DNA of 64,000 nt from Amphiduros pacificus. Its lineage: Eukaryota > Annelida > Polychaeta > Phyllodocida > Hesionidae. Below the pieces are notes generated by a model, which had not been told where the DNA came from, did no database searches, and worked only from the letters and a program-made list of their open reading frames with translations. The stretch lies in NCBI GenBank assembly GCA_949316495.1, contig OX439012.1:31639927-31703926 (forward strand), given 5' to 3'. A program made the translations under genes and the position numbers. This document shows, in pieces, positions 54,301 to 64,000 of this stretch. Every line of letters begins with the position of its first letter. Position 1 is the first letter of the stretch.

Positions 54301-57300
54301 AGCTATCCCCCTACAATATAGGATACAGTGACACTCTGAAACTATCCCCCTACAATATAGGATACAGTGACACTCTGAAACTATCCCCCTGCAATATAGG
54401 ATACAGTGACACTCTGAAACTATCCCCCTGCAATATAGGATACAGTGACACTCTGAAACTATCCCCCTGCAATATAGGATACCGTGACACTCTGAAACTA
54501 TCCCCCTGCAATATAGGATACAGTGACACTCTGAAACTATCCCCCTGCAATATAGGATACAGTGACACTCTGAAACTATCCCCCTGCAATATAGGATACA
54601 GTGACACTCTGAAACTATCCCCCTGCAATATAGGATACAGTGACACTCTGAAACTATCCCCCTGCAATATAGGATACAGTGACACTCTGAAACTATCCCC
54701 CTGCAATGTAGGATACCGTGACACTCTGAAACTATCCCCCTATGCCCCCTGCAATATAGGATACAGTGACACTCTGAAACTATCCCCCTGCAATATAGGA
54801 TACAGTGACACTCTGAAACTATCCCCCTATGCCCCCTGCAATGTAGGATACAGTGACACTCTGAAACTATCCCCCTACAATATAGGATACAGTGACACTC
54901 TGAAACTATCCCCCTACGCCCCCTGCAATATAGGATACAGTGACACTCTGAAGCTATCCCCCTACAATATAGGATACAGTGACACTCTGAAACTATCCCC
55001 CTACAATATAGGATACAGTGACACTCTGAAACTATCCCCCTACAATATAGGATACAGTGACACTCTGAAACTGTCCCCCTACAATATAGGATACAGTGAC
55101 ACTCTGAAACTGTCCCCCTAAGCCCCCTGCAATATAGGATACAGTGACACTCTGAAACTATCCCCCTATGCCACCTGTAATATAGGATACAGTGACACTC
55201 TGAAACTATCCCCCTGCAATATAGGATACAGTGACACTCTGAAACTATCCCCCTACAATATAGGATACAGTGACACTCTGAAACTGTCCCCCTACAATAT
55301 AGGATACAGTGACACTCTGAAACTATCCCCCTACAATATAGGATACAGTGACACTCTGAAACTGTCCCCCTAAGCCCCCTGCAATATAGGATACAGTGAC
55401 ACTCTGAAACTATCCCCCTATGCCACCTGTAATATAGGATACAGTGACACTCTGAAACTATCCCCCTGCAATATAGGATACAGTGACACTCTGAAACTAT
55501 CCCCCTACAATATAGGATACAGTGACACTCTGAAACTATCCCCCTACAATATAGGATACAGTGACACTCTGAAACTATCCCCCTACAATATAGGATACAG
55601 TGACACTCTGAAACTGTCCCCCTACAATATAGGATACAGTGACACTCTGAAACTGTCCCCCTAAGCCCCCTGCAATATAGGATACAGTGACACTCTGAAA
55701 CTATCCCCCTATGCCACCTGTAATATAGGATACAGTGACACTCTGAAACTATCCCCCTGCAATATAGGATACAGTGACACTCTGAAACTATCCCCCTACA
55801 ATATAGGATACAGTGACACTCTGAAACTATCCCCCTACAATATAGGATACAGTGACACTCTGAAACTGTCCCCCTACAATATAGGATACAGTGACACTCT
55901 GAAACTGTCCCCCTAAGCCCCCTGCAATATAGGATACAGTGACACTCTGAAACTATCCCCCTATGCCACCTGTAATATAGGATACAGTGACACTCTGAAA
56001 CTATCCCCCTGCAATATAGGATACAGTGACACTCTGAAACTATCCCCCTATGCCCCCTGCAATATAGGATACAGTGACACTCTGAAGCTATCCCCCTACA
56101 ATATAGGATACAGTGACACTCTGAAACTATCCCCCTACAATATAGGATACAGTGACACTCTGAAACTATCCCCCTACGCCCCCTGCAATATAGGATACAG
56201 TGACACTCTGAAGCTATCCCCCTGCAATATAGGATACAGTGACACTCTGAAACTATCCCCCTATGCCCCCTGCAATATAGGATACAGTGACACTCTGAAG
56301 CTATCCCCCTGCAATATAGGATACAGTGACACTCTGAAACTATCCCCCTATGCCCCCTGCAATATAGGATACAGTGACACTCTGAAACTATCCCCCTACA
56401 ATATAGGATACAGTGACACTCTGAAACTATCCCCCTATGCCCCCTGCAATATAGGATACAGTGACACTCTGAAGCTATCCCCCTGCAATATAGGATACAG
56501 TGACACTCTGAAACTATCCCCCTATGCCCCCTGCAATATAGGATACAGTGACACTCTGAAACTATCCCCCTATGCCCCCTGCAATATAGGATACAGTGAC
56601 ACTCTGAAGCTATCCCCCTACAATATAGGATACAGTGACACTCTGAAACTATCCCCCTACAATATAGGATACAGTGACACTCTGAAACTATCCCCCTACG
56701 CCCCCTGCAATATAGGATACAGTGACACTCTGAAGCTATCCCCCTATGCCCCCTGCAATATAGGATACAGTGACACTCTGAAGCTATCCCCCTACAATAT
56801 AGGATACAGTGACACTCTGAAACTATCCCCCTACAATATAGGATACAGTGACACTCTGAAACTATCCCCCTACGCCCCCTGCAATATAGGATACAGTGAC
56901 ACTCTGAAGCTATCCCCCTATGCCCCCTGCAATATAGGATACAGTGACACTCTGAAACTATCCCCCTATGCCCCCTGCAATATAGGATACAGTGACACTC
57001 TGAAACTATCCCCCTACAATATAGGATACAGTGACACTCTGAAACTATCCCCCTATGCCCCCTGCAATATAGGATACAGTGACACTCTGAAACTGTCCCC
57101 CTGCAATATAGGATACAGTGACACTCTGAAACTATCCCCCTACAATATAGGATACAGTGACACTCTGAAACTATCCCCCTACAATGTAGGATACAGTGAC
57201 ACTCTGAAACTATCCCCCTACAATATAGGATACAGTGACACTCTGAAACTATCCCCCTACGCCCCCTGCAATATAGGATACAGTGACACTCTGAAACTAT

Positions 57301-60300
57301 CCCCCTACAATATAGGATACCGTGACACTCTGAAACTATCCCCCTACGCCCCCTGCAATATAGGATACAGTGACACTCTGAAACTGTCCCCCTGCAATAT
57401 AGGATACAGTGACACTCTGAAACTATCCCCCTACAATATAGGATACAGTGACACTCTGAAACTATCCCCCTACAATGTAGGATACAGTGACACTCTGAAA
57501 CTATCCCCCTACAATATAGGATACAGTGACACTCTGAAACTATCCCCCTACGCCCCCTGCAATATAGGATACAGTGACACTCTGAAACTATCCCCCTACA
57601 ATATAGGATACCGTGACACTCTGAAACTATCCCCCTACGCCCCCTGCAATATAGGATACAGTGACACTCTGAAACTGTCCCCCTGCAATATAGGATACAG
57701 TGACACTCTGAAACTATCCCCCTACAATATAGGATACAGTGACACTCTGAAACTATCCCCCTACGCCCCCTGCAATATAGGATACAGTGACACTCTGAAA
57801 CTATCCCCCTACGCCCCCTGCAATATAGGATACAGTGACACTCTGAAACTATCCCCCTAAGCCCCCTGCAATATAGGATACAGTGACACTCTGAAACTAT
57901 CCCCCTATGCCCCCTGCAATATAGGATACAGTGACACTCTGAAACTATCCCCCTAAGCCCCCTGCAATATAGGATACAGTGACACTCTGAAACTATCCCC
58001 CTATGCCCCCTGCAATATAGGATACAGTGACACTCTGAAACTATCCCCCTACAATATAGGATACAGTGACACTCTGAAACTATCCCCCTACAATATAGGA
58101 TACAGTGACACTCTGAAACTATCCCCCTATGCCCCCTGCAATATAGGATACAGTGACACTCTGAAACTATCCCCCTACGCCCCCTGCAATATAGGATACA
58201 GTGACACTCTGAAACTATCCCCCTAAGCCCCCTGCAATATAGGATACAGTGACACTCTGAAACTATCCCCCTATGCCCCCTGCAATATAGGATACAGTGA
58301 CACTCTGAAACTATCCCCCTAAGCCCCCTGCAATATAGGATACAGTGACACTCTGAAACTATCCCCCTACGCCCCCTGCAATATAGGATACACTCTGAAA
58401 CTATCCCCCTAAGCCCCCTGCAATATAGGATACAGTGACACTCTGAAACTATCCCCCTAAGCCCCCTGCAATATAGGATACAGTGACACTCTGAAACTAT
58501 CCCCCTACAATATAGGATACAGTGACACTCTGAAACTATCCCCCTACGCCCCCTGCAATATAGGATACAGTGACACTCTGAAACTATCCCCCTAAGCCCC
58601 CTGCAATATAGGATACAGTGACACTCTGAAACTATCCCCCTACGCCCCCTGCAATATAGGATACAGTGACACTCTGAAACTGTCCCCATGGTCGCATTTA
58701 AATTACATTTACCCCTTGTTTTTCTTTTTATCATTAGATTAAATGCAATATATGAAAAGGTCAACTCCAGCTTATGCCCCCCTCCAGTTCCCCTGTTACC
58801 ATGGTTACTGAGGATCAGTTCACTGACCTACAAATCCTTCCCGGTATCCGGCAGCTCTGGCGATGGTGGAGAAGTCGTCCACTCCTCCGAGGTACATGTC
58901 TTCCACCAGATCCAGACCCTGGAACCTGCCATCTGTGGCTCCCCGGTACTCACGACCATCCACAATCAGGGTCCCTATAACCAGGTCAAATCACAGATAG
59001 TTCAAGCAGTAAAATTGAAAAAAAGTGCAAGGAAAATAAAGTTGTGTAAAATTGATGTTTGGGTAATTTTATCTTGTTTGCTTAATTCAATGCATATTTT
59101 TAAAGATGCAGGTGATCAAAAGTCAGACCTTCCCATTCAAGTCCATTTATAATATTTACAATACTCATTTTAAACAATACCAGTCCGAGTTCCCAGACCT
59201 ACAGTGGAAGAAGTATAAATTTGGGATTCTTTAAAATATAGGTCAAGTTAAATGTCTATGATTGAGTATAATGTGTTTGTTAGCTTTAGGCTGGTTGGTT
59301 ACCCACCGTCCTTTCTGTGTCTCTTGACACGGACTGTGTGCCAGTCATTGAGCTGGATGGGGTCACTGCGGATGACAGCGGGACCGGAGCCGACGTCAAA
59401 CTTGAACTCCACGGCGCTGTCCTTCATACCCACACACATGAAGTCTCCTTCTCCATTCTTCATCTGACCATTGTACAACATCAAACCTAAAAGCATCCAA
59501 CACTTAACGATTGTATTTATATCAATCATTTTTATATATAATCTGAGGTGTTATTTTAAATTGTATCTATCAGAGCAAGTAATTCTTTTTTTATTAAAGA
59601 AATTATGTAAATCAAGCATTTTTTCGAAAGATTTTTTGCATCAAATCCCAAAACTTTTAATAATCCATAAAATCAGACTAAATGCTTGTGAATATGAAGA
59701 TAATCTATTTGAAAGTACAAATTAAAAGGCTGTTTAGCAATCACATTAAAATTTTCCAACAGTGTGGAGAAGTCGAGGCACAAAATATGTGTCGCCGCCA
59801 TATTGAAATTCGGTGCCATTGTCACCTATGCTTTACACTGTATTAGATGCCACAATGATTTTGTGTTAAAAATTGTTCAGCCCGTAAATGAAAATTTCAC
59901 AAATTCTGATTCGTTTATAATCAATCGAGAGGCAAGAAGGTGAAATGTGCAGGAATTTGGAATGGCGAGATGTCATATAGACATTTTAGCATAATACAGT
60001 GATGGGACGTAATTAAAGAACGGACAGACAAAGCCCATTACCATTTGAACCTTCACTATAAGATTCTGAGCTAAAATTGTTTTGCAAACTATAAGCTACC
60101 TTCAGTCGTTTCCGGTGCAAATGACATCTCTACATCAAAGTCAATGTAGGCATCTCTCAGAGTTGGGTATGTCATGTAGGAAACTGGGTCCTGCAGGAAG
60201 TAGGGTACTAACTCTGAAAGTATCAACCAAAACAATCTCACGAACGGTACTTGTTAACTTCTTTGTGTGTTTTACCTTTCATCTACTGGTGAATTTCTAT

Positions 60301-60749
60301 TGTGGCTATGCTTGAAAAGTTTAGTTTTTAAATCTACAAATACATATAACATTTAGGTCAAATAGTTTTTAAATCTACAAATACATTTAACATTTAGGTC
60401 AGATAGTCCAAATTAATGCAGTACTTTTTATTTTAGATTAAATATTATGAATTCATTTTCTTTTTCTGACAAAAATACTAGTGTTTAATTTCTAATTAAG
60501 ATTTTTCAATACTATTTTTCCAAATTATTTTTAAAAAAATTATTCGTAAGTCTACTCTAATGTGAAAATTTAAAAAAAAATTAAATGAGAAATGTTTGAT
60601 TAATGTTTTTTCAAGATTTACCAGATCTCTCCAGGATAACTGTGGCCTTTGATGAACCAAATCTATTGTAAGCATCACACACGTATTCCCCGAAATCCTC
60701 TTCTCTCAGCATAGGTATGGTCAACACACCTCCGACTACCTCATGATCC
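42366..60749 (-). CDS. HSPG2: Perlecan (basement-membrane heparan sulfate proteoglycan), 3' end: last Ig domain and domain V
   Basis: Secreted basement-membrane protein; family knowledge gives laminin-, integrin- and dystroglycan-binding roles for domain V. Exons in transcript order: 60749-60622, 60213-60100, 59486-59307, 58974-58828, 53901-53683, 53435-53337, 52932-52711, 52082-51966, 47448-47321, 46597-46426, 46212-46078, 43942-43717, 43345-43262, 42900-42797 and 42514-42366. Phases fit throughout. Domain order: end of an Ig domain (EEDFGEYVCDAYN), LG1 (GLMLYNGQ, EFKFDVGSG), EGF (CRNRPCENGGSC), EGF (GYQCTCPVGRHGDRC), LG2 (VEFRFDSGSG, LFIGGV), EGF (CALRPCHNSGVC), EGF (CMTDNPCENGASC), LG3 (DGLLFWHGQEV, YELGSG, GNIYIGGLPDIEF), ending NVEPCQ. 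This is the vertebrate perlecan domain V layout, unlike agrin. The rest of the gene lies beyond the right edge. Three of its splice sites carry tandem arrays. Confidence 0.92.
43170..43262. repeat. G-rich low-complexity tract at an HSPG2 donor
   Basis: On the plus strand there are several runs of 8 to 12 G separated by acaatg or acg. In HSPG2 orientation the donor AAG|gtctgtg is followed directly by C-runs. Four or more G-runs within 90 bp could form a quadruplex on the non-template-side strand. Confidence 0.9.
44278..46012. mobile_element. Helentron-like non-autonomous element (HINE / pearl type) with internal array
   Basis: The left end accctcagccctgg and the right-end hairpin ccctcagcctgat...atcaggggctgaggg are inverted matches. 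Inside are about ten units of roughly 147 bp (tgtgaccttgaaaa at about 44469, 44612, 44757, 44904, 45053, 45343 and on), then an acat microsatellite (45925-45960) and the 3' hairpin. Subterminal inverted repeats, core tandem units, a microsatellite and a terminal hairpin form the plan known for Helentron-derived elements such as pearl/CvA of bivalves and DINE-1. No protein is encoded. It is inserted in the HSPG2 intron between exons ending at 46078 and starting at 43942. Confidence 0.75.
46748..47335. repeat. About 34-bp minisatellite, about 17 units, spanning the 5' splice site of an HSPG2 LG2 exon
   Basis: In HSPG2 orientation the exon ends TGTGTCTCAGAG|gtaacaa. The intron then repeats tttgtctcagag|gtaatga and taataattagga about 17 times. 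About 10 nt of exon are included. Roughly a third of units read ctcggag|ttaaca, so the donor GT is lost in an alternating subset. Unit length varies between about 32 and 36 bp. Confidence 0.9.
48005..48920. repeat. 32-bp minisatellite, about 28 units, HSPG2 intron
   Basis: Unit ctatgctgtgatggggaacc plus agtctgtactac, period 32 bp (48081 to 48113). Variants (tgggcacc, tgtgctac, gcgtagagagggcacc) recur in blocks. No exon edge is included; it lies in the middle of the 4.5-kb intron between exons at 51966 and 47448. Confidence 0.92.
48921..51965. other. HSPG2 intron sequence without recognised genes
   Basis: AT-rich intron. It contains a small 22-bp triplicate at about 51200-51262 (gagggaatggaatgtgtcag) and a CTCF-core-like site on the minus strand at about 49989-50003 (CCACCAGGTGGCAAC). 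No coding or RNA gene is recognised. Confidence 0.5.
52215..52620. repeat. 21-bp minisatellite, about 19 units, HSPG2 intron
   Basis: Unit cctctttattctgccaacta with irregular lengths of 18 to 22 bp. It lies in the intron between exons ending at 52711 and starting at 52082, without touching either. In gene orientation it is rich in AATAAAGAGG, giving many AATAAA strings inside an intron. Confidence 0.9.
53033..53312. repeat. 13-bp G-rich minisatellite, about 20 units, HSPG2 intron
   Basis: Unit ggaggtctcggga, 13 bp, with gggagggagg runs and a few 17- to 18-bp forms (gatgggatggaggtc). It begins about 25 nt downstream of the donor of the EGF exon at 53337-53435 and does not include it. Strong strand asymmetry (G-rich on plus). 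Confidence 0.9.
53893..58690. repeat. 39/48-bp minisatellite, about 110 units, spanning the 3' splice site of the HSPG2 LG1/EGF exon
   Basis: In HSPG2 orientation the real acceptor and exon start read cctatattgcag|GGGGCATCAG. Units read tttcagagtgtcactgtatc then ctatattgcag|ggggcatag. Two unit lengths alternate: 39 bp, and 48 bp with an extra gggggc(a/g)ta block, arranged in higher-order patterns. For example, the stretches at 55040-55200, 55290-55440 and 55590-55730 repeat one another. Both lengths are multiples of three, which leaves one frame open for about 1,500 codons (SECHCILYCRG...). That frame is not the exon's frame, which meets TAG in every unit. About 7 nt of exon are included. It fills nearly the whole 4.9-kb intron. 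Confidence 0.95.
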
Positions 60750-63700
60750 CTGTAATAACCAAGATATAACCATACTGCACTCAACATACAACAGTACTAC
60801 CTCATGATCCCTGCAATAACCAAGATATAACCATACTGCACTCAACATACAACTGTACTACCTCATGATCCCTGCAATAACCAAGATATAACCATACTGC
60901 AGTTAATATACAACTGTACTACCTCATGATCCCTGCAATAACCAAGATATAACCATAATGCAGTCAACATACAACTGTACTACCTCATGATCCCTGCAAT
61001 AACCAAGATATAACCATACTGCAGTTAATATACAACTGTACTACCTCATGATCCCTGCAATAACCAAGATATAACCATAATGCAGTCAACATACAACTGT
61101 ACTACCTCATGATCCCTGCAATAACCAAGATATAACCATACTGCACTCAACATACAACTGTACTACCTCATGATCCCTGCAATAACCAAGATATAACCAT
61201 ACTGCAGTTAATATACAACTGTACTACCTCATGATCCCTGCAATAACCAAGATATAACCATACTGCAGTCAACATACAACTGTACTACCTCATGATCCCT
61301 GCAATAACCGAGATATAACCATACTGTAGTTAATATACAACTGTACTACCTCATGATCCCTGCAATAACCGAGATATAACCATACTGCAGTTAATATACA
61401 ACTGTACTACCTCATGATCCCTGCAATAACCAAGATATAACCATACTGTAGTTAATATACAACTGTACTACCTCATGATCCCTGCAATAACCAAGATATA
61501 ACCATACTGCAGTTAATATACAACTGTACTACCTCATGATCCCTGCAATAACCAAGATATAACCATACTGCAGTTAATATACAACTGTACTACCTCATGA
61601 TCCCTGCAATAACCAAGATATAACCATACTGCACTCAACATACAACTGTACTACCTCATGATCCCTGCAATAACCAAGATATAACCATACTGCAGTTAAT
61701 ATACAACTGTACTACCTCATGATCCCTGCAATAACCAAGATATAACCATACTGCAGTTAATATACAACTGTACTACCTCATGATCCCTGCAATAACCAAG
61801 ATATAACCATACTGTAGTTAATATACAACTGTACTACCTCATGATCCCTGCAATAACCAAGATATAACCATACTGCAGTTAATATACAACTGTACTACCT
61901 CATGATCCCTGCAATAACCAAGATATAACCATACTGCAGTTAATATACAACTGTACTACCTCATGATCCCTGCAATAACCAAGATATAACCATACTACAG
62001 TCAACATACAACAGTACTACCTCATGATCCCTGCAATAACCGAGATATAACCACACTACAGTCAACATACAACTGTACTACCTCATGATCCCTGCAATAA
62101 CCAAGATATAACCATACTGCAGTCAACATACAACAGTACTACCTCATGATCCCTGCAATAACCGAGATATAACCACACTACAGTCAACATACAACTGTAC
62201 TACCTCATGATCCCTGCAATAACCGAGATATAACCACACTACAGTCAACATACAACTGTACTACCTCATGATCCCTGCAATAACCAAGATATAACCATAC
62301 TGCAGTCAACATACAACAGTACTACCTCATGATCCCTGCAATAACCAAGATATAACCATACTGTAGTTAATATACAACTGTACTACCTCATGATCCCTGC
62401 AATAACCAAGATATAACCATACTACAGTCAACATACAACTGTACTACCTCATGATCCCTGCAATAACCAAGATATAACCATACTGCAGTCAACATACAAC
62501 AGTACTACCTCATGATCCCTGCAATAACCAAGATATAACCATACTGTAGTTAATATACAACTGTACTACCTCATGATCCCTGCAATAACCAAGATATAAC
62601 CATACTGCAGTCAACATACAACAGTACTACCTCATGATCCCTGCAATAACCAAGATATAACCATACTGTAGTTAATATACAACTGTACTACCTCATGATC
62701 CCTGCAATAACCAAGATATAACCATACTACAGTCAACATACAACAGTACTACCTCATGATCCCTGCAATAACCGAGATATAACCACACTACAGTCAACAT
62801 ACAACTGTACTACCTCATGATCCCTGCAATAACCAAGATATAACCATACTGCAGTCAACATACAACAGTACTACCTCATGATCCCTGCAATAACCAAGAT
62901 ATAACCATACTGCAGTCAACATACAACAGTACTACCTCATGATCCCTGCAATAACCAAGATATAACCATACTACAGTCAACATACAACAGTACTACCTCA
63001 TGATCCCTGCAATAACCGAGATATAACCACACTACAGTCAACATACAACTGTACTACCTCATGATCCCTGCAATAACCAAGATATAACCATACTGCAGTC
63101 AACATACAACAGTACTACCTCATGATCCCTGCAATAACCAAGATATAACCATACTGCAGTCAACATACAACTGTACTACCTCATGATCCCTGCAATAACC
63201 AAGATATAACCATACTACAGTCAACATACAACAGTACTACCTCATGATCCCTGCAATAACCAAGATATAACCATACTACAGTCAACATACAACAGTACTA
63301 CCTCATGATCCCTGTAATAACCAAGATATAACCATACTACAGTCAACATACAACAGTACTACCTCATGATCCCTGCAATAACCAAGATATAACCATACTA
63401 CAGTCAACATACAACAGTACTACCTCATGATCCCTGCAATAACCAAGATATAACCACACTACAGTCAACATACAACTGTACTACCTCATGATCCCTGCAA
63501 TAACCAAGATATAACCATACTGCAGTCAACATACAACTGTACTACCTCATGATCCCTGCAATAACCAAGATATAACCATACTGCAGTCAACATACAACTG
63601 TACTACCTCATGATCCCTGTAATAACCAAGATATAACCATACTACAGTCAACATACAACAGTACTACCTCATGATCCCTGCAATAACCAAGATATAACCA

Positions 63701-64000
63701 TACTACAGTCAACATACAACAGTACTACCTCATGATCCCTGCAATAACCAAGATATAACCACACTACAGTCAACATACAACTGTACTACCTCATGATCCC
63801 TGCAATAACCAAGATATAACCATACTGCAGTCAACATACAACTGTACTACCTCATGATCCCTGCAATAACCAAGATATAACCATACTACAGTCAACATAC
63901 AACAGTACTACCTCATGATCCCTGCAATAACCAAGATATAACCACACTACAGTCAACATACAACTGTACTACCTCATGATCCCTGCAATAACCAAGATAT
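60735..64000. repeat. 61-bp minisatellite, over 53 units, spanning the 3' splice site of an HSPG2 Ig exon; runs off the window
   Basis: Period 61 bp (tcaacata at 60781 and 60842). In HSPG2 orientation each unit reads ttggttattgcag|GGATCATGAGGTAGT, the acceptor and first 15 nt of the exon at 60749-60622, followed by acagttgtatgttgactgca. The real exon copy has ttattacag, while most array units have ttattgcag; a few units (near 63315 and 63620) share the tgtaataacc form, suggesting exchange. Variants (tgcagttaatat, tacagtcaacat, aaccgag) occur in blocks. Confidence 0.95.

Noticed and set aside
54271-58764. An open frame of about 1,500 codons rich in SECHCILYCRG repeats
   Set aside because: It exists only because the 39- and 48-bp units are multiples of three. 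It lies in an HSPG2 intron, in a frame different from the exon, and has no coding support.
42366-60749. Agrin or laminin alpha as the identity of the LG/EGF gene
   Set aside because: The LG-EGF-EGF-LG-EGF-EGF-LG order preceded by an Ig domain, and motifs such as GQEVTTPGQGKDF, fit perlecan domain V. Agrin lacks the Ig domains and laminins have five LG domains in a row.

Overview
The window is nuclear DNA of a bilaterian animal. Genes are split into many short exons with GT-AG introns, LINE, MITE-like and Helentron-like repeats are present, and the proteins are close to vertebrate orthologues. An amphioxus (Branchiostoma) fits best, because of the chordate-like proteins and the exon-boundary minisatellites. 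A mollusc or another marine invertebrate cannot be excluded from sequence alone.

Three host genes account for nearly all coding sequence. (1) SRM, spermidine synthase, minus strand, 8 exons between 23789 and 5987, about 290 aa. (2) DCAF17, a CUL4-DDB1 substrate-receptor protein, plus strand, 16 exons between 25967 and 39377, 532 aa, divergent from SRM. (3) The 3' end of HSPG2 (perlecan), minus strand, 15 exons between 60749 and 42366, convergent with DCAF17 and running off the right edge. It encodes the end of an Ig domain and then the complete domain V (LG1-EGF-EGF-LG2-EGF-EGF-LG3). All exon phases join without a break. The three products have no obvious common pathway.

The left 5.2 kb is a mobile-element area: the 3' part of a LINE, an unidentified broken P-loop remnant, a terminal-inverted-repeat element, and a nested pair of MITE-like repeats. 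Similar short elements lie in introns of all three genes. A Helentron-like non-autonomous element with a 10-unit internal array sits in an HSPG2 intron.

The outstanding property is tandem repetition. About 27 kb of the 64 kb is minisatellite. Most of that, about 23 kb in 11 arrays, is built from units that contain an exon edge: 7 to 46 nt of coding sequence, the splice site (or the stop codon) and flanking intron. One real splice site therefore stands at the end of a row of up to about 134 copies of itself. Six arrays copy 5' splice sites, four copy 3' splice sites and one copies the DCAF17 stop codon. I recall, without being able to check, that boundary-spanning minisatellites have been reported in amphioxus genes under the name 'mirages'. 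The density here, three neighbouring genes all affected, is what deserves attention.
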